NCBI GenBank assembly: GCA_965279705.1
Contig: OZ257257.1
Location: 2,666,001 to 2,730,000 of the forward strand
DNA from: Stagnimonas sp965279705
GTDB lineage: Bacteria > Pseudomonadota > Gammaproteobacteria > Nevskiales > Nevskiaceae
Direction of reading: 5' to 3'
DNA: 64,000 nucleotides
The translations under genes were made by a program, and so were the position numbers. Every line of letters starts with the position of its first letter. Position 1 is the stretch's first letter. Shown here in pieces: positions 19,664-26,464 of this stretch. The notes beneath the pieces were generated by a model. The model saw only the letters and a program-made list of their open reading frames with translations. It made no database searches and was not told where the DNA came from.

Positions 19664-20499
19664 GCGGTGGTCTTCCCTGTCTTGGCTTGAGGCGGATAGT
19701 CGCTCTGGTCGATCACGTTCTGCATGTCGCGCCAGATGATCGGATTGAGCCAGCGCAGCGGCACCAGGTTGGCACCCAGCCAGGTCTTGAAGGAATCCTT
19801 GCCGAACACGATCTTCGGCTGCCGGCGCTGGATGCAGCGGATCACATGCCGAACGATGACCTCGGGCGGCGTCGAGAGATACTTGTTCGAGAAATCCTTC
19901 GAGCCCTCGGAGCGCGCAATGTTGGTGGCGATGCCGCCGGGGTGGACGAGATGCACGCTGATGGGGCTCTGGTGCAGCTCCACCATCAGAGCCTCGGTGA
20001 AGCCGCGCACCGCGAACTTGCTGGCGCTGTAGTCCGAGTGATTCGGAGGGCCGATGAGCCCGAAGATGCTGGAGACATTCACCACCGCCCCCTCGCCATT
20101 GGCGAGCAGCTGCGGCAAAAACACCTGTGTGCCGTGCAGCACGCCAAAGAAATTGATGCGCATCACGCGCTCGTAGGCGCTGACCGGTGTCGCCCACACC
20201 GGTTTGCAGGCGCCCTCGATGCCGGCGTTGTTGATGACCACATGCGCGTTGCCGAGCGTGGCCGCGACGGCATCCGCGAAGCCTTGCATGGCGCTGCGAT
20301 CAGAGACATCGAAGGCTTGGCTGTGTACGCGCACGCTGGCTTTTGTCGCCACCAGCCGAACGGTTTCGGCAAGGCCTTCGGCGTCGTAGTCGTTGAGCGC
20401 GAGCTGCGCGCCGAGCGCTGCAAACTCCAGCGCGTAGGCGCGGCCCATGCCGGAGCCAGCACCGGTGATGACGACGATCTTGTTGCGGAAATCTTTCAT
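19660..20499 (-). CDS. Short-chain dehydrogenase/reductase
   Basis: A 279-residue classical SDR with TGAGSGMGRAYALEFA, NNAG, NVSSIFGLIG (catalytic Ser) and YSASK (Tyr-x3-Lys). The C-terminal half carries a hydrophobic NLVPLRWLNPIIWRDM tail. It is 10 bp downstream of the flavin monooxygenase gene and overlaps the hydrolase gene by 4 bp, so translation is probably coupled. It would supply or remove a ketone around the Baeyer-Villiger step. Substrate unknown. Confidence 0.92.
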   Translation of the reverse strand: MKDFRNKIVVITGAGSGMGRAYALEFAALGAQLALNDYDAEGLAETVRLVATKASVRVHSQAFDVSDRSAMQGFADAVAATLGNAHVVINNAGIEGACKPVWATPVSAYERVMRINFFGVLHGTQVFLPQLLANGEGAVVNVSSIFGLIGPPNHSDYSASKFAVRGFTEALMVELHQSPISVHLVHPGGIATNIARSEGSKDFSNKYLSTPPEVIVRHVIRCIQRRQPKIVFGKDSFKTWLGANLVPLRWLNPIIWRDMQNVIDQSDYPPQAKTGKTTA

Positions 20500-20509
20500 G
20501 GCATCGATC

Positions 20510-21967
20510 TCAAGAGAACACGTGGTGCTGGGGCTTGAAGCGGTTGGCGAGCTGGCGATAGGTGAAGCTGAAGCCCGGGAACATGGCGATCACATGGCCG
20601 CTCTTGCTCTGGTACCAGCTCTTGCAACCGCCGGCCTTCCACACTGTTTTCTCCATTTCGGAGTGGATCATGTTGGTGTAGGCCGCCTCGGCTTCGGGCT
20701 TGACCTCGATGGCCTTGGCGCCGGTCTGGTCGAGCTGCTGGATGCTCTTGAGGATGTAGTTCATCTGCGCCTCGATGACGAAGATGGCCGAGGTGTGGCC
20801 AATGCCGGTGTTGGGGCCGGTGACCACGAAGAGATTGGGAAAGCCCGGCATCGCGGTGCCGAGGTAGGCACGCGGAAAGGCCTTCCAGGCATCCGCCAGC
20901 GTGCTGCCACCCTTGCCGATCACGGGGTAGCTGATCACGCCGTCGGTGGCGTCATAGCCGGTCGACCAGACGATGAGATCGAGATCGACCTGCTGGCCGT
21001 CCTGCGTCTCGATGCCGCGAGCATTAATGGCGGCGATGCCCTGCGTCTTGTCGTGCACCGTCACGTTGGGGCGCACCAGCGCCGGGTAGAGCGTGCTGGA
21101 GAGGATGATGCGCTTGCAGCCGATGACGAAATCCGGCGTGAGCTTCTTGCGCAGCACCGGGTCTGGCACCTGCTTTTCCAGATTCTTTTCGGCCACGCGC
21201 TGCGCCAGCAGAACCAGCGCCTTGCGCGAATACTTGAAGCCGATCACGCGGGTCTCCAGCCCCCAGTAGATCGACCAGCGCAGCGCCTTGTAGAAGGGCT
21301 TGAAGCCGAGCAGGAAGCGCTCGATGGCTGAGAACTTGCGATCCGGCCGCGGCAAGATCCAGTGCGGTGTGCGCTGGAACACGTGCAGCGCGCCGACCTC
21401 GTCGGCAATGGCGGGGATCACCTGGGCTGCACTCGCACCACTGCCGATGATGGCCACGCGCTTGCCGCGATAGTCGTAGCTGTGATCCCAGCCATTGGTG
21501 TGAAAGCTCTTGCCCTCGAAGCTGTCGCGGCCGGGGAAGTTGGGGATCACCGGCGTGCTCAGCGGGCCGGAAGCATTGATCAGGATTTGCGCCTCGAAGC
21601 TGCCGCTGGCGGCGGTGTCGATCGTCCAGACCTTGCGCGCGTCATCCCAGCGCACCTGCTCGACATTGGCGCCGGTGGTGGTCTTCTCGCGCAGGCTGTG
21701 CTTGTCGATCACGCCATTGGTATAGCGCTGCAACTCGGCCTGCTCGGCAAACATCTGCGACCAGCGGTAAGGCTCGGAGGAGATCGAGTAGAGCGGCGAT
21801 TGCACATCCACAGCCGCGCCCGGGTAGCTGTTCTGGCACCAGGTGCCGCCCATGAAGTCGCGGCGTTCGAGGATGCGGAAGTCGCTGATGCCGGCGTCCA
21901 GCAACCGGATTGCAGCGCACTGCCCGCCAAAGCCGCTGCCGATGATGATGACCTTGTAAGTGTTCAT
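20510..21967 (-). CDS. Flavin-containing Baeyer-Villiger-type monooxygenase
   Basis: A 485-residue FAD/NADPH monooxygenase that inserts oxygen next to a ketone or oxidises a heteroatom. The FAD motif IIIGSGFGGQCAAIRLL is at the N-terminus. FEGKSFHTNGWDHSYDYRGK matches the Baeyer-Villiger fingerprint FxGxxxHxxxW[P/D]. VAIIGSGASAAQV is the NADPH-binding Rossmann motif, and FMGGTWCQNSYPGAAVDV is the usual segment near the flavin. It heads an operon with SDR, hydrolase and SDR, and a TetR regulator is divergently encoded. Ketone oxidation to an ester followed by hydrolysis is the obvious reading, for example removal of a C17 side chain from a pregnane. The substrate is inferred. Confidence 0.93.
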   Translation of the reverse strand: MNTYKVIIIGSGFGGQCAAIRLLDAGISDFRILERRDFMGGTWCQNSYPGAAVDVQSPLYSISSEPYRWSQMFAEQAELQRYTNGVIDKHSLREKTTTGANVEQVRWDDARKVWTIDTAASGSFEAQILINASGPLSTPVIPNFPGRDSFEGKSFHTNGWDHSYDYRGKRVAIIGSGASAAQVIPAIADEVGALHVFQRTPHWILPRPDRKFSAIERFLLGFKPFYKALRWSIYWGLETRVIGFKYSRKALVLLAQRVAEKNLEKQVPDPVLRKKLTPDFVIGCKRIILSSTLYPALVRPNVTVHDKTQGIAAINARGIETQDGQQVDLDLIVWSTGYDATDGVISYPVIGKGGSTLADAWKAFPRAYLGTAMPGFPNLFVVTGPNTGIGHTSAIFVIEAQMNYILKSIQQLDQTGAKAIEVKPEAEAAYTNMIHSEMEKTVWKAGGCKSWYQSKSGHVIAMFPGFSFTYRQLANRFKPQHHVFS

Positions 21968-22007
21968 GTCGCTCTCCTCAGAGCTTGATCGGCAAAGCCG
22001 CGTTTAT

Positions 22008-22045
22008 GTGATGACGAACGCCATCACTTTACATCTGAGGTCAGA
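22008..22045. promoter_or_regulatory. Two candidate operators between BVMO operon and TetR gene
   Basis: GTGATG-N8-CATCAC (22008-22027) and the perfect palindrome TCTGA-GG-TCAGA (22034-22045) lie in the 95-bp gap between the divergent monooxygenase and TetR genes. TetR-family proteins usually bind such palindromes in a shared promoter, so one or both are likely sites for the adjacent regulator. Confidence 0.5.
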
Positions 22046-22062
22046 CGTCGTCAAATGCGGCC

Positions 22063-22704
22063 ATGCCGAAAAAACAGCTCATCCCCAAGCCCGGCCGCCT
22101 CTATGGCGGCGAGAGCGCCGACGAGCGACTGATCCGCCAGCGCCAGCAGTTCATGGATGCCGGTCTGGAGCTGTTCGGCACCATCGGCTACCGCGCCACC
22201 ACCGTGCGCCTGCTGTGCAAGCAGTCCGGGCTGATCGACCGCTACTTCTACAAGAACTTCGCCGATACCGAGGCGCTGCTCGAAGCGGTGTACCGCGAAG
22301 CAATGGACGACATCGAGCGCCGCGTGCTGAGTGCCGTGACCAAGGCGGCGACGGGCGATGCGCAGACGATGGTGAGAGCAGGGCTCGATGCGTTTTTTGA
22401 GGCTTTTGAAAACTCACGCATGGCCCGCGTCTGCTGGCTGGAAGTGCTGGGCGTGAGCCCGCGTATCGATGCGCTTTACATCAGCCGCATCCAGCGCTTC
22501 GCGCAGTTGCTGCTGAACCTTGCCAAAGGCGTGGTCACGCCCTGGAAGGTTGCGGACGACGAAGCCGAGGTCATCAGCGTCGCCCTCATCGGCGCCATCA
22601 GCCAGTCGGCCTTGCACTGGCTCTTGAGTGACTACCGCACGCCGCGCTCAACCTTGGTCGCTGCCATGGGCAAGCTCGTGACCGGCGTCGTGGGCGTGCT
22701 GTGA
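22063..22704 (+). CDS. TetR/AcrR-family transcriptional regulator
   Basis: A 213-residue TetR-family regulator. The N-terminal helix-turn-helix spans about residues 25-70 (FMDAGLELFGTIGYRATTVRLL, then RYFYKNFADTEALLEAVY, the usual end of the DNA-binding domain). The C-terminal half is a helical ligand-binding domain without recognisable residues. It is divergent from the Baeyer-Villiger operon, 95 bp away, with two palindromes between. It is therefore probably a repressor relieved by a substrate or intermediate of that operon. Confidence 0.92.
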   Translation: MPKKQLIPKPGRLYGGESADERLIRQRQQFMDAGLELFGTIGYRATTVRLLCKQSGLIDRYFYKNFADTEALLEAVYREAMDDIERRVLSAVTKAATGDAQTMVRAGLDAFFEAFENSRMARVCWLEVLGVSPRIDALYISRIQRFAQLLLNLAKGVVTPWKVADDEAEVISVALIGAISQSALHWLLSDYRTPRSTLVAAMGKLVTGVVGVL

Positions 22705-22925
22705 GGAGCTGAGATAAAGCACCCAGCTGTTCGTATCTCAGGTCAAGCAAACGAGGCTGCACTCGATTCCGATGATTCGCTGCACGACTGAGCTGCTCAA
22801 TTTGGGGAAGCCTTCGAAGAAAAGCGAGCAACGTCTTTGAGCTGATTACTGCCAATGGCAGCATTTCAGATCGTCACTCATCTCAGGAAGAAAGAAGAGC
22901 GATCCGCTCACACCAGACACAAACG

Positions 22926-24161
22926 TCACGCCGATTTACGCGGTGCAGTAATCAGCAGCGTCATCACCGCCGAAGCCGCCGCCACACCGAGGAAAACCTG
23001 AAACGGCAGGGTGTAGCTGCCCGAGCGGTCATAGGCGATGCCGACGTAGCTGATGGCCACCAGACTGCACACCATGTTGATTGGGTTCATCAGGCCCATC
23101 ACTGTGCCGAATGAGCGGGAGCCGAAACGCTCGGCGATGATCGCTGCCCACACCGGCAATTCGCCGCCGATGGCGAAACCGGCGATGCCGCAGATCAGCA
23201 GCAACAGTGTGAAGTCCGGCTGCACGATGAGCGTGCAGAGTTGTGCGACGGTAAAGCACACAACAGCCAGCAGCAGCCAGCGCTTGTCGATGCGCTCGGC
23301 CAGCGCGCCGAACAGCAGCTTGCCGAGAATGGAGCACACCGACAGCACCGAAATCAGCAGCGCGCCGCGCTGGGCGTCGACGCCGGCATCGGCCGCATAA
23401 GGCACCAATGAGGCGAGCACCGATTGCGTGACGGCGAATGTGAGCCCCACCGACAGCCCGATGCACCAGAAGTCGCGATGCCGCAGCAGTTGGCCTGCCG
23501 TCCATAGCGGGCCTGCTGGCAAGTGGCCCGTGGTGTCTGCGCGATCAGCGAGTGCACCGTCTGCCAACAGGCCGATATCCTGCGGCCGGTCGCGCACCAC
23601 CCACAGCGCCAGTGCGCCGACGATCACCAGAATGATGCCGCCCTGGATCATCAGCGCCTGCCGCCAGCCAAAGGCCTCGATGTTGTAGGCGATGAGCGGC
23701 ACCAGCAGCGTGCCGCCGACGGAGGTGCCCACTGCCACTAGCCCCAGAGCGCGGCCACGACGGCGATCGAACCAACGCGAGGCCAGCGTGTTGGCGACGA
23801 GAGGGCCGATCATGGTCGCACCCACGGCCACCATCAGCACGATGGCCAGCGCCATCCATTGCAGGCTGGGTGCGAGTGCCACGGCGATGAAGCCCAAAGC
23901 CATCCACGCCGCACCAAACAACATCACACGGCGCGCAGAGCGGCGGTCAATCAGCCGACCAATCAAGGGCGCTGAAAGGCCCATGCCGATGATGAACAGC
24001 GCCAGGCCCTTGTTGGCATCGCCGCGGCTGATGCCGAATTCCAACTCCAGCGGTTTGACGAACAAGCCAAAGGCATAGGTGGTCGAGCCGATGGCAAACA
24101 TCTCGCCGACGAAGACCGCGGCGATCAGCCACCAGCCGTAAAACAATTTGGCATTGTGCAT
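22926..24161 (-). CDS. Major facilitator superfamily transporter
   Basis: A 411-residue inner-membrane MFS carrier with about 12 hydrophobic segments. The loop 2-3 motif is GRLIDRRSARRVMLFGAAW, with the equivalent GALAERIDKRW in the second half. Members of this branch move carboxylates and small organic acids. It follows the KSI and SnoaL genes in the same direction (27 bp gap), so uptake or export of a steroid acid or degradation intermediate is plausible. The substrate is not determined. Confidence 0.93.
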   Translation of the reverse strand: MHNAKLFYGWWLIAAVFVGEMFAIGSTTYAFGLFVKPLELEFGISRGDANKGLALFIIGMGLSAPLIGRLIDRRSARRVMLFGAAWMALGFIAVALAPSLQWMALAIVLMVAVGATMIGPLVANTLASRWFDRRRGRALGLVAVGTSVGGTLLVPLIAYNIEAFGWRQALMIQGGIILVIVGALALWVVRDRPQDIGLLADGALADRADTTGHLPAGPLWTAGQLLRHRDFWCIGLSVGLTFAVTQSVLASLVPYAADAGVDAQRGALLISVLSVCSILGKLLFGALAERIDKRWLLLAVVCFTVAQLCTLIVQPDFTLLLLICGIAGFAIGGELPVWAAIIAERFGSRSFGTVMGLMNPINMVCSLVAISYVGIAYDRSGSYTLPFQVFLGVAAASAVMTLLITAPRKSA

Positions 24162-24188
24162 GGGATCCTTCCCGTCTTAACTAAAGGC

Positions 24189-24641
24189 TTAGCGCTTCAG
24201 CGCCTTCTGCATCCATTCCGGCATGTTGTGCTCGTAGCTCTTGCGCTCTACCCGTTCGGTGATGCGCCAACCGTCGCGCGTGCGGTGGTAGCGGTCGAAG
24301 TACCAGAGGCCGAGGAACATCGTCTCGCTGCCGCCCTCGGGCTTGGGCACCACCATCGGGTTGAAGCAGGCGACCTTGCCGGTGGCGTCGTCGCCCGTTA
24401 CATCGAACAAGGTGTTGCCGATGAAATGCATGAAGTCGGGGAAGTGCGATAGCGCCGGCCCCAGCCAGGCTTTCACCGTTGGGTAGTCGCCCTTGATGCC
24501 GCCCATCGCGGTGTAGTCGATGTGCGCATCCGGCGTGAATACCGCATCCAGCCGGTCCAGCGCGCGCTCGTCAATGGCGTAGGCGTAGACCGTGACCAGC
24601 CGCAGCAACTCGGCTTGGTCGGATAATTCTTGCAGCGTCAT
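24189..24641 (-). CDS. SnoaL/NTF2-fold protein (SnoaL_4-like)
   Basis: A 150-residue alpha+beta-barrel protein of the NTF2/SnoaL superfamily. A Tyr at position 19 and Asp at 24 (YAYAID) with a later His (DFMHFIGN) form a possible active site. This Tyr-x4-Asp spacing is the one I recall for the bile acid 7alpha-dehydratase BaiE. The start ATG at 24641 shares one base with the KSI stop (TGATG), implying translational coupling. A TTG one codon upstream is the alternative. It may be a hydratase, dehydratase or isomerase on a steroid; function is inferred from fold and neighbours. Confidence 0.85.
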   Translation of the reverse strand: MTLQELSDQAELLRLVTVYAYAIDERALDRLDAVFTPDAHIDYTAMGGIKGDYPTVKAWLGPALSHFPDFMHFIGNTLFDVTGDDATGKVACFNPMVVPKPEGGSETMFLGLWYFDRYHRTRDGWRITERVERKSYEHNMPEWMQKALKR

Positions 24642-25027
24642 CAAGGCGCCTTCAGCAGCACCATATCGCTCTTGCCCCAGAACGCGCGCATGGAGGTGAA
24701 TTGGCCCGCGTCGTTGAAGGTCATCACGTCGATCACCTGGATGATGGCTTCGCCGGTGGGCATGTTGAGCTGCACATCAAAAGCCATGGCGGCCGAATTG
24801 CCGTGGGAGGCGCGAATAGGAGCTGCGAGCTTGAGCTTGGCACCAGTGGCGACGGCCATCTTGTAGAAGGCCGCGACTTCGGCTTTGCCGTTTTTCAGCG
24901 GGCTGCCCACCGGGTCTTCGACGGTGGCATCGTCGGCGTAGAGTGCGGCAATGCCTTCTGGATCGGTGCGGTTGAAGCAATCGATATAGGCCTGCATGGC
25001 ATCTTTCATCTGCTGTTCGCTGACCAC
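24641..25027 (-). CDS. ksi: Delta5-3-ketosteroid isomerase
   Basis: A 128-residue NTF2-fold enzyme that moves the 5,6 double bond of 3-oxo-5-ene steroids to the 4,5 position. It aligns over its length with KSI of Comamonas testosteroni. Tyr14 and Asp38 (DDATVEDPVGS) have the same numbers as the catalytic pair, and Asp100 in QVIDVM matches Asp99 of the reference. The start is GTG at 25027, just behind AAGGAG; a nearby ATG is out of frame. It is first in a leftward operon with a SnoaL protein and an MFS transporter, and is divergent from a LuxR-type regulator. This is among the firmest steroid-specific calls in the window. Confidence 0.94.
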   Translation of the reverse strand: MVSEQQMKDAMQAYIDCFNRTDPEGIAALYADDATVEDPVGSPLKNGKAEVAAFYKMAVATGAKLKLAAPIRASHGNSAAMAFDVQLNMPTGEAIIQVIDVMTFNDAGQFTSMRAFWGKSDMVLLKAP

Positions 25028-25099
25028 GTCATCTCCTTGATCGTCAGCAGGTTTGCGGACGCTTGCCGGAGATGATCGGCGTTGAATCGACGCGCAGAA

Positions 25100-25115
25100 T
25101 CATCCATGTGGATGA
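25100..25115. promoter_or_regulatory. Perfect 16-nt palindrome between KSI and LuxR-type regulator genes
   Basis: TCATCCA-TG-TGGATGA has perfect 7-bp arms with a 2-nt spacer. It lies in the 207-bp divergent promoter region between the ketosteroid isomerase and regulator genes. It is well placed as a binding site for the adjacent LuxR-type regulator or another dimeric factor. Confidence 0.55.
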
Positions 25116-25234
25116 CTTTTTTCTTGACGCCAGCAGCCTCGCAGCATATTGATGAGTCCCTCGTTTCGACTGCCCAGCGGAAGTTGCCCTACCAGCAACA
25201 CCAGCTAGGCGGCTAGACGGAGGAGGAGAACTCA

Positions 25235-26449
25235 ATGTCGTTGCAAGAAAACATGGCTACTGCCAGCCGCACCCCGTCAGGACGACCACCTATGGCCGTA
25301 CGCAGTCTGTCGGAGCGGTCCAACCTGCCCGATTTTTCCGAGTTCAACCAATTGGTCGGCGCCATTTATCAGGGTGCGATGGAATCACCCCCCTGGCAGA
25401 CGGCGCTGCAACTCTGGCGCGACAGCCTCAACGCGGCGCACGTGACGCTGATGCTGCGACCGCCCTCAGCCGAAAACGTGGGCGTGATGATCAACACCGG
25501 CTCGGTCAATGCACAGAGTGTTGAAAGTTACGAAACCCATTTCTTTGCGCTGGACCCTTTCGTGCGATTGACCGAAGGTGAAGTGGTCTCGGCCGAAGAA
25601 GTGCTCGGCAAGCAGTGGCTGCAAAGCACCGTGTACCAGGAATACCTGAAGCCGCTGGATATCCGTCACCTGCTGGGCGCAGACATCTATACCAAGGACG
25701 GCATCGAGTGCCGCCTGCGCATCACGCGCGCGCACGACGCCAAGCCTTTCAGCGAATCGGACAAAAGCCTTTGCCGACTGCTGCTGCCGCATCTGAAGCG
25801 TTCGATCCAGCTGCACGCGCAACTTGATTTTCTGGAATGCGAACGCTCGCTGTTTGCCGGTGCCGTCAACCGCCTGCAACTCGGCATGGTCAGTTTCGAC
25901 CAGAACGGCACGGTGCTGGAAACCAATCCGGAAGCACGCCGCATCCTCAACGAAAAAGATGGCATCTGGCTCGCCGGCAACAACCTCTGCCTCGACAACA
26001 GTCAGGAGAGCCGCGACCTGCAACGCATGCTGCGGCAGGCCATGAGCGGGGCCACCCACAACGAAGGCCCGGGCATGATCGAGGCGATGCCGGTGACGAG
26101 GCCCTCTGGCCGCGCCAAGCTCGGCGTACTCATCAAGGCCGTGCCGATGGGTCAGTTCTCCGAGAGCAAGCAGCGCCCGGCCGTGGTGGTGTTTCTGCGC
26201 GACCCCGAGTCAAACGCCGTGCAGCCGTCGCAAGAGATGGTGCGCCGCCTGTTCGGCCTCACTCGCATGGAGGCACAGTTGGCACTGCTGCTGGCCGATG
26301 GCCTGACACTCGACGAAGCCGCCGAAAAAATGAACGTGCGTCGCAACACGGCGCGCACGCATCTGCGTTCGATCTTCTGCAAGACGGGCGTCACCCGTCA
26401 GACCATGCTGGTGCGGCTGCTGCTCAACAGCGTCATCAGCCTGGGCTGA
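25235..26449 (+). CDS. LuxR-type transcriptional regulator with PAS-like domain, TeiR-like
   Basis: A 404-residue regulator. The C-terminal LuxR helix-turn-helix is FGLTRMEAQLALLLADGLTL, DEAAEKMNVRRNTARTHLRS, then IFCKTGVTRQTMLVRLLL. The middle (around 215-260, GMVSFDQNGTVLETNPEARRIL) is PAS-like and could bind a small molecule. The architecture, size and position beside KSI recall TeiR, the testosterone-responsive activator of Comamonas testosteroni; the homology itself is not tested here. GGAGGAGGA precedes the ATG. It is convergent with the second TonB receptor gene (15 bp apart). Confidence 0.88.
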   Translation: MSLQENMATASRTPSGRPPMAVRSLSERSNLPDFSEFNQLVGAIYQGAMESPPWQTALQLWRDSLNAAHVTLMLRPPSAENVGVMINTGSVNAQSVESYETHFFALDPFVRLTEGEVVSAEEVLGKQWLQSTVYQEYLKPLDIRHLLGADIYTKDGIECRLRITRAHDAKPFSESDKSLCRLLLPHLKRSIQLHAQLDFLECERSLFAGAVNRLQLGMVSFDQNGTVLETNPEARRILNEKDGIWLAGNNLCLDNSQESRDLQRMLRQAMSGATHNEGPGMIEAMPVTRPSGRAKLGVLIKAVPMGQFSESKQRPAVVVFLRDPESNAVQPSQEMVRRLFGLTRMEAQLALLLADGLTLDEAAEKMNVRRNTARTHLRSIFCKTGVTRQTMLVRLLLNSVISLG

Positions 26450-26464
26450 GGCACACGCAGCGCA

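Noticed and set aside
25030..25032. ATG upstream of the KSI GTG start
   Set aside because: It is in a different frame and meets a stop within nine codons; the GTG lies in the KSI frame behind AAGGAG.
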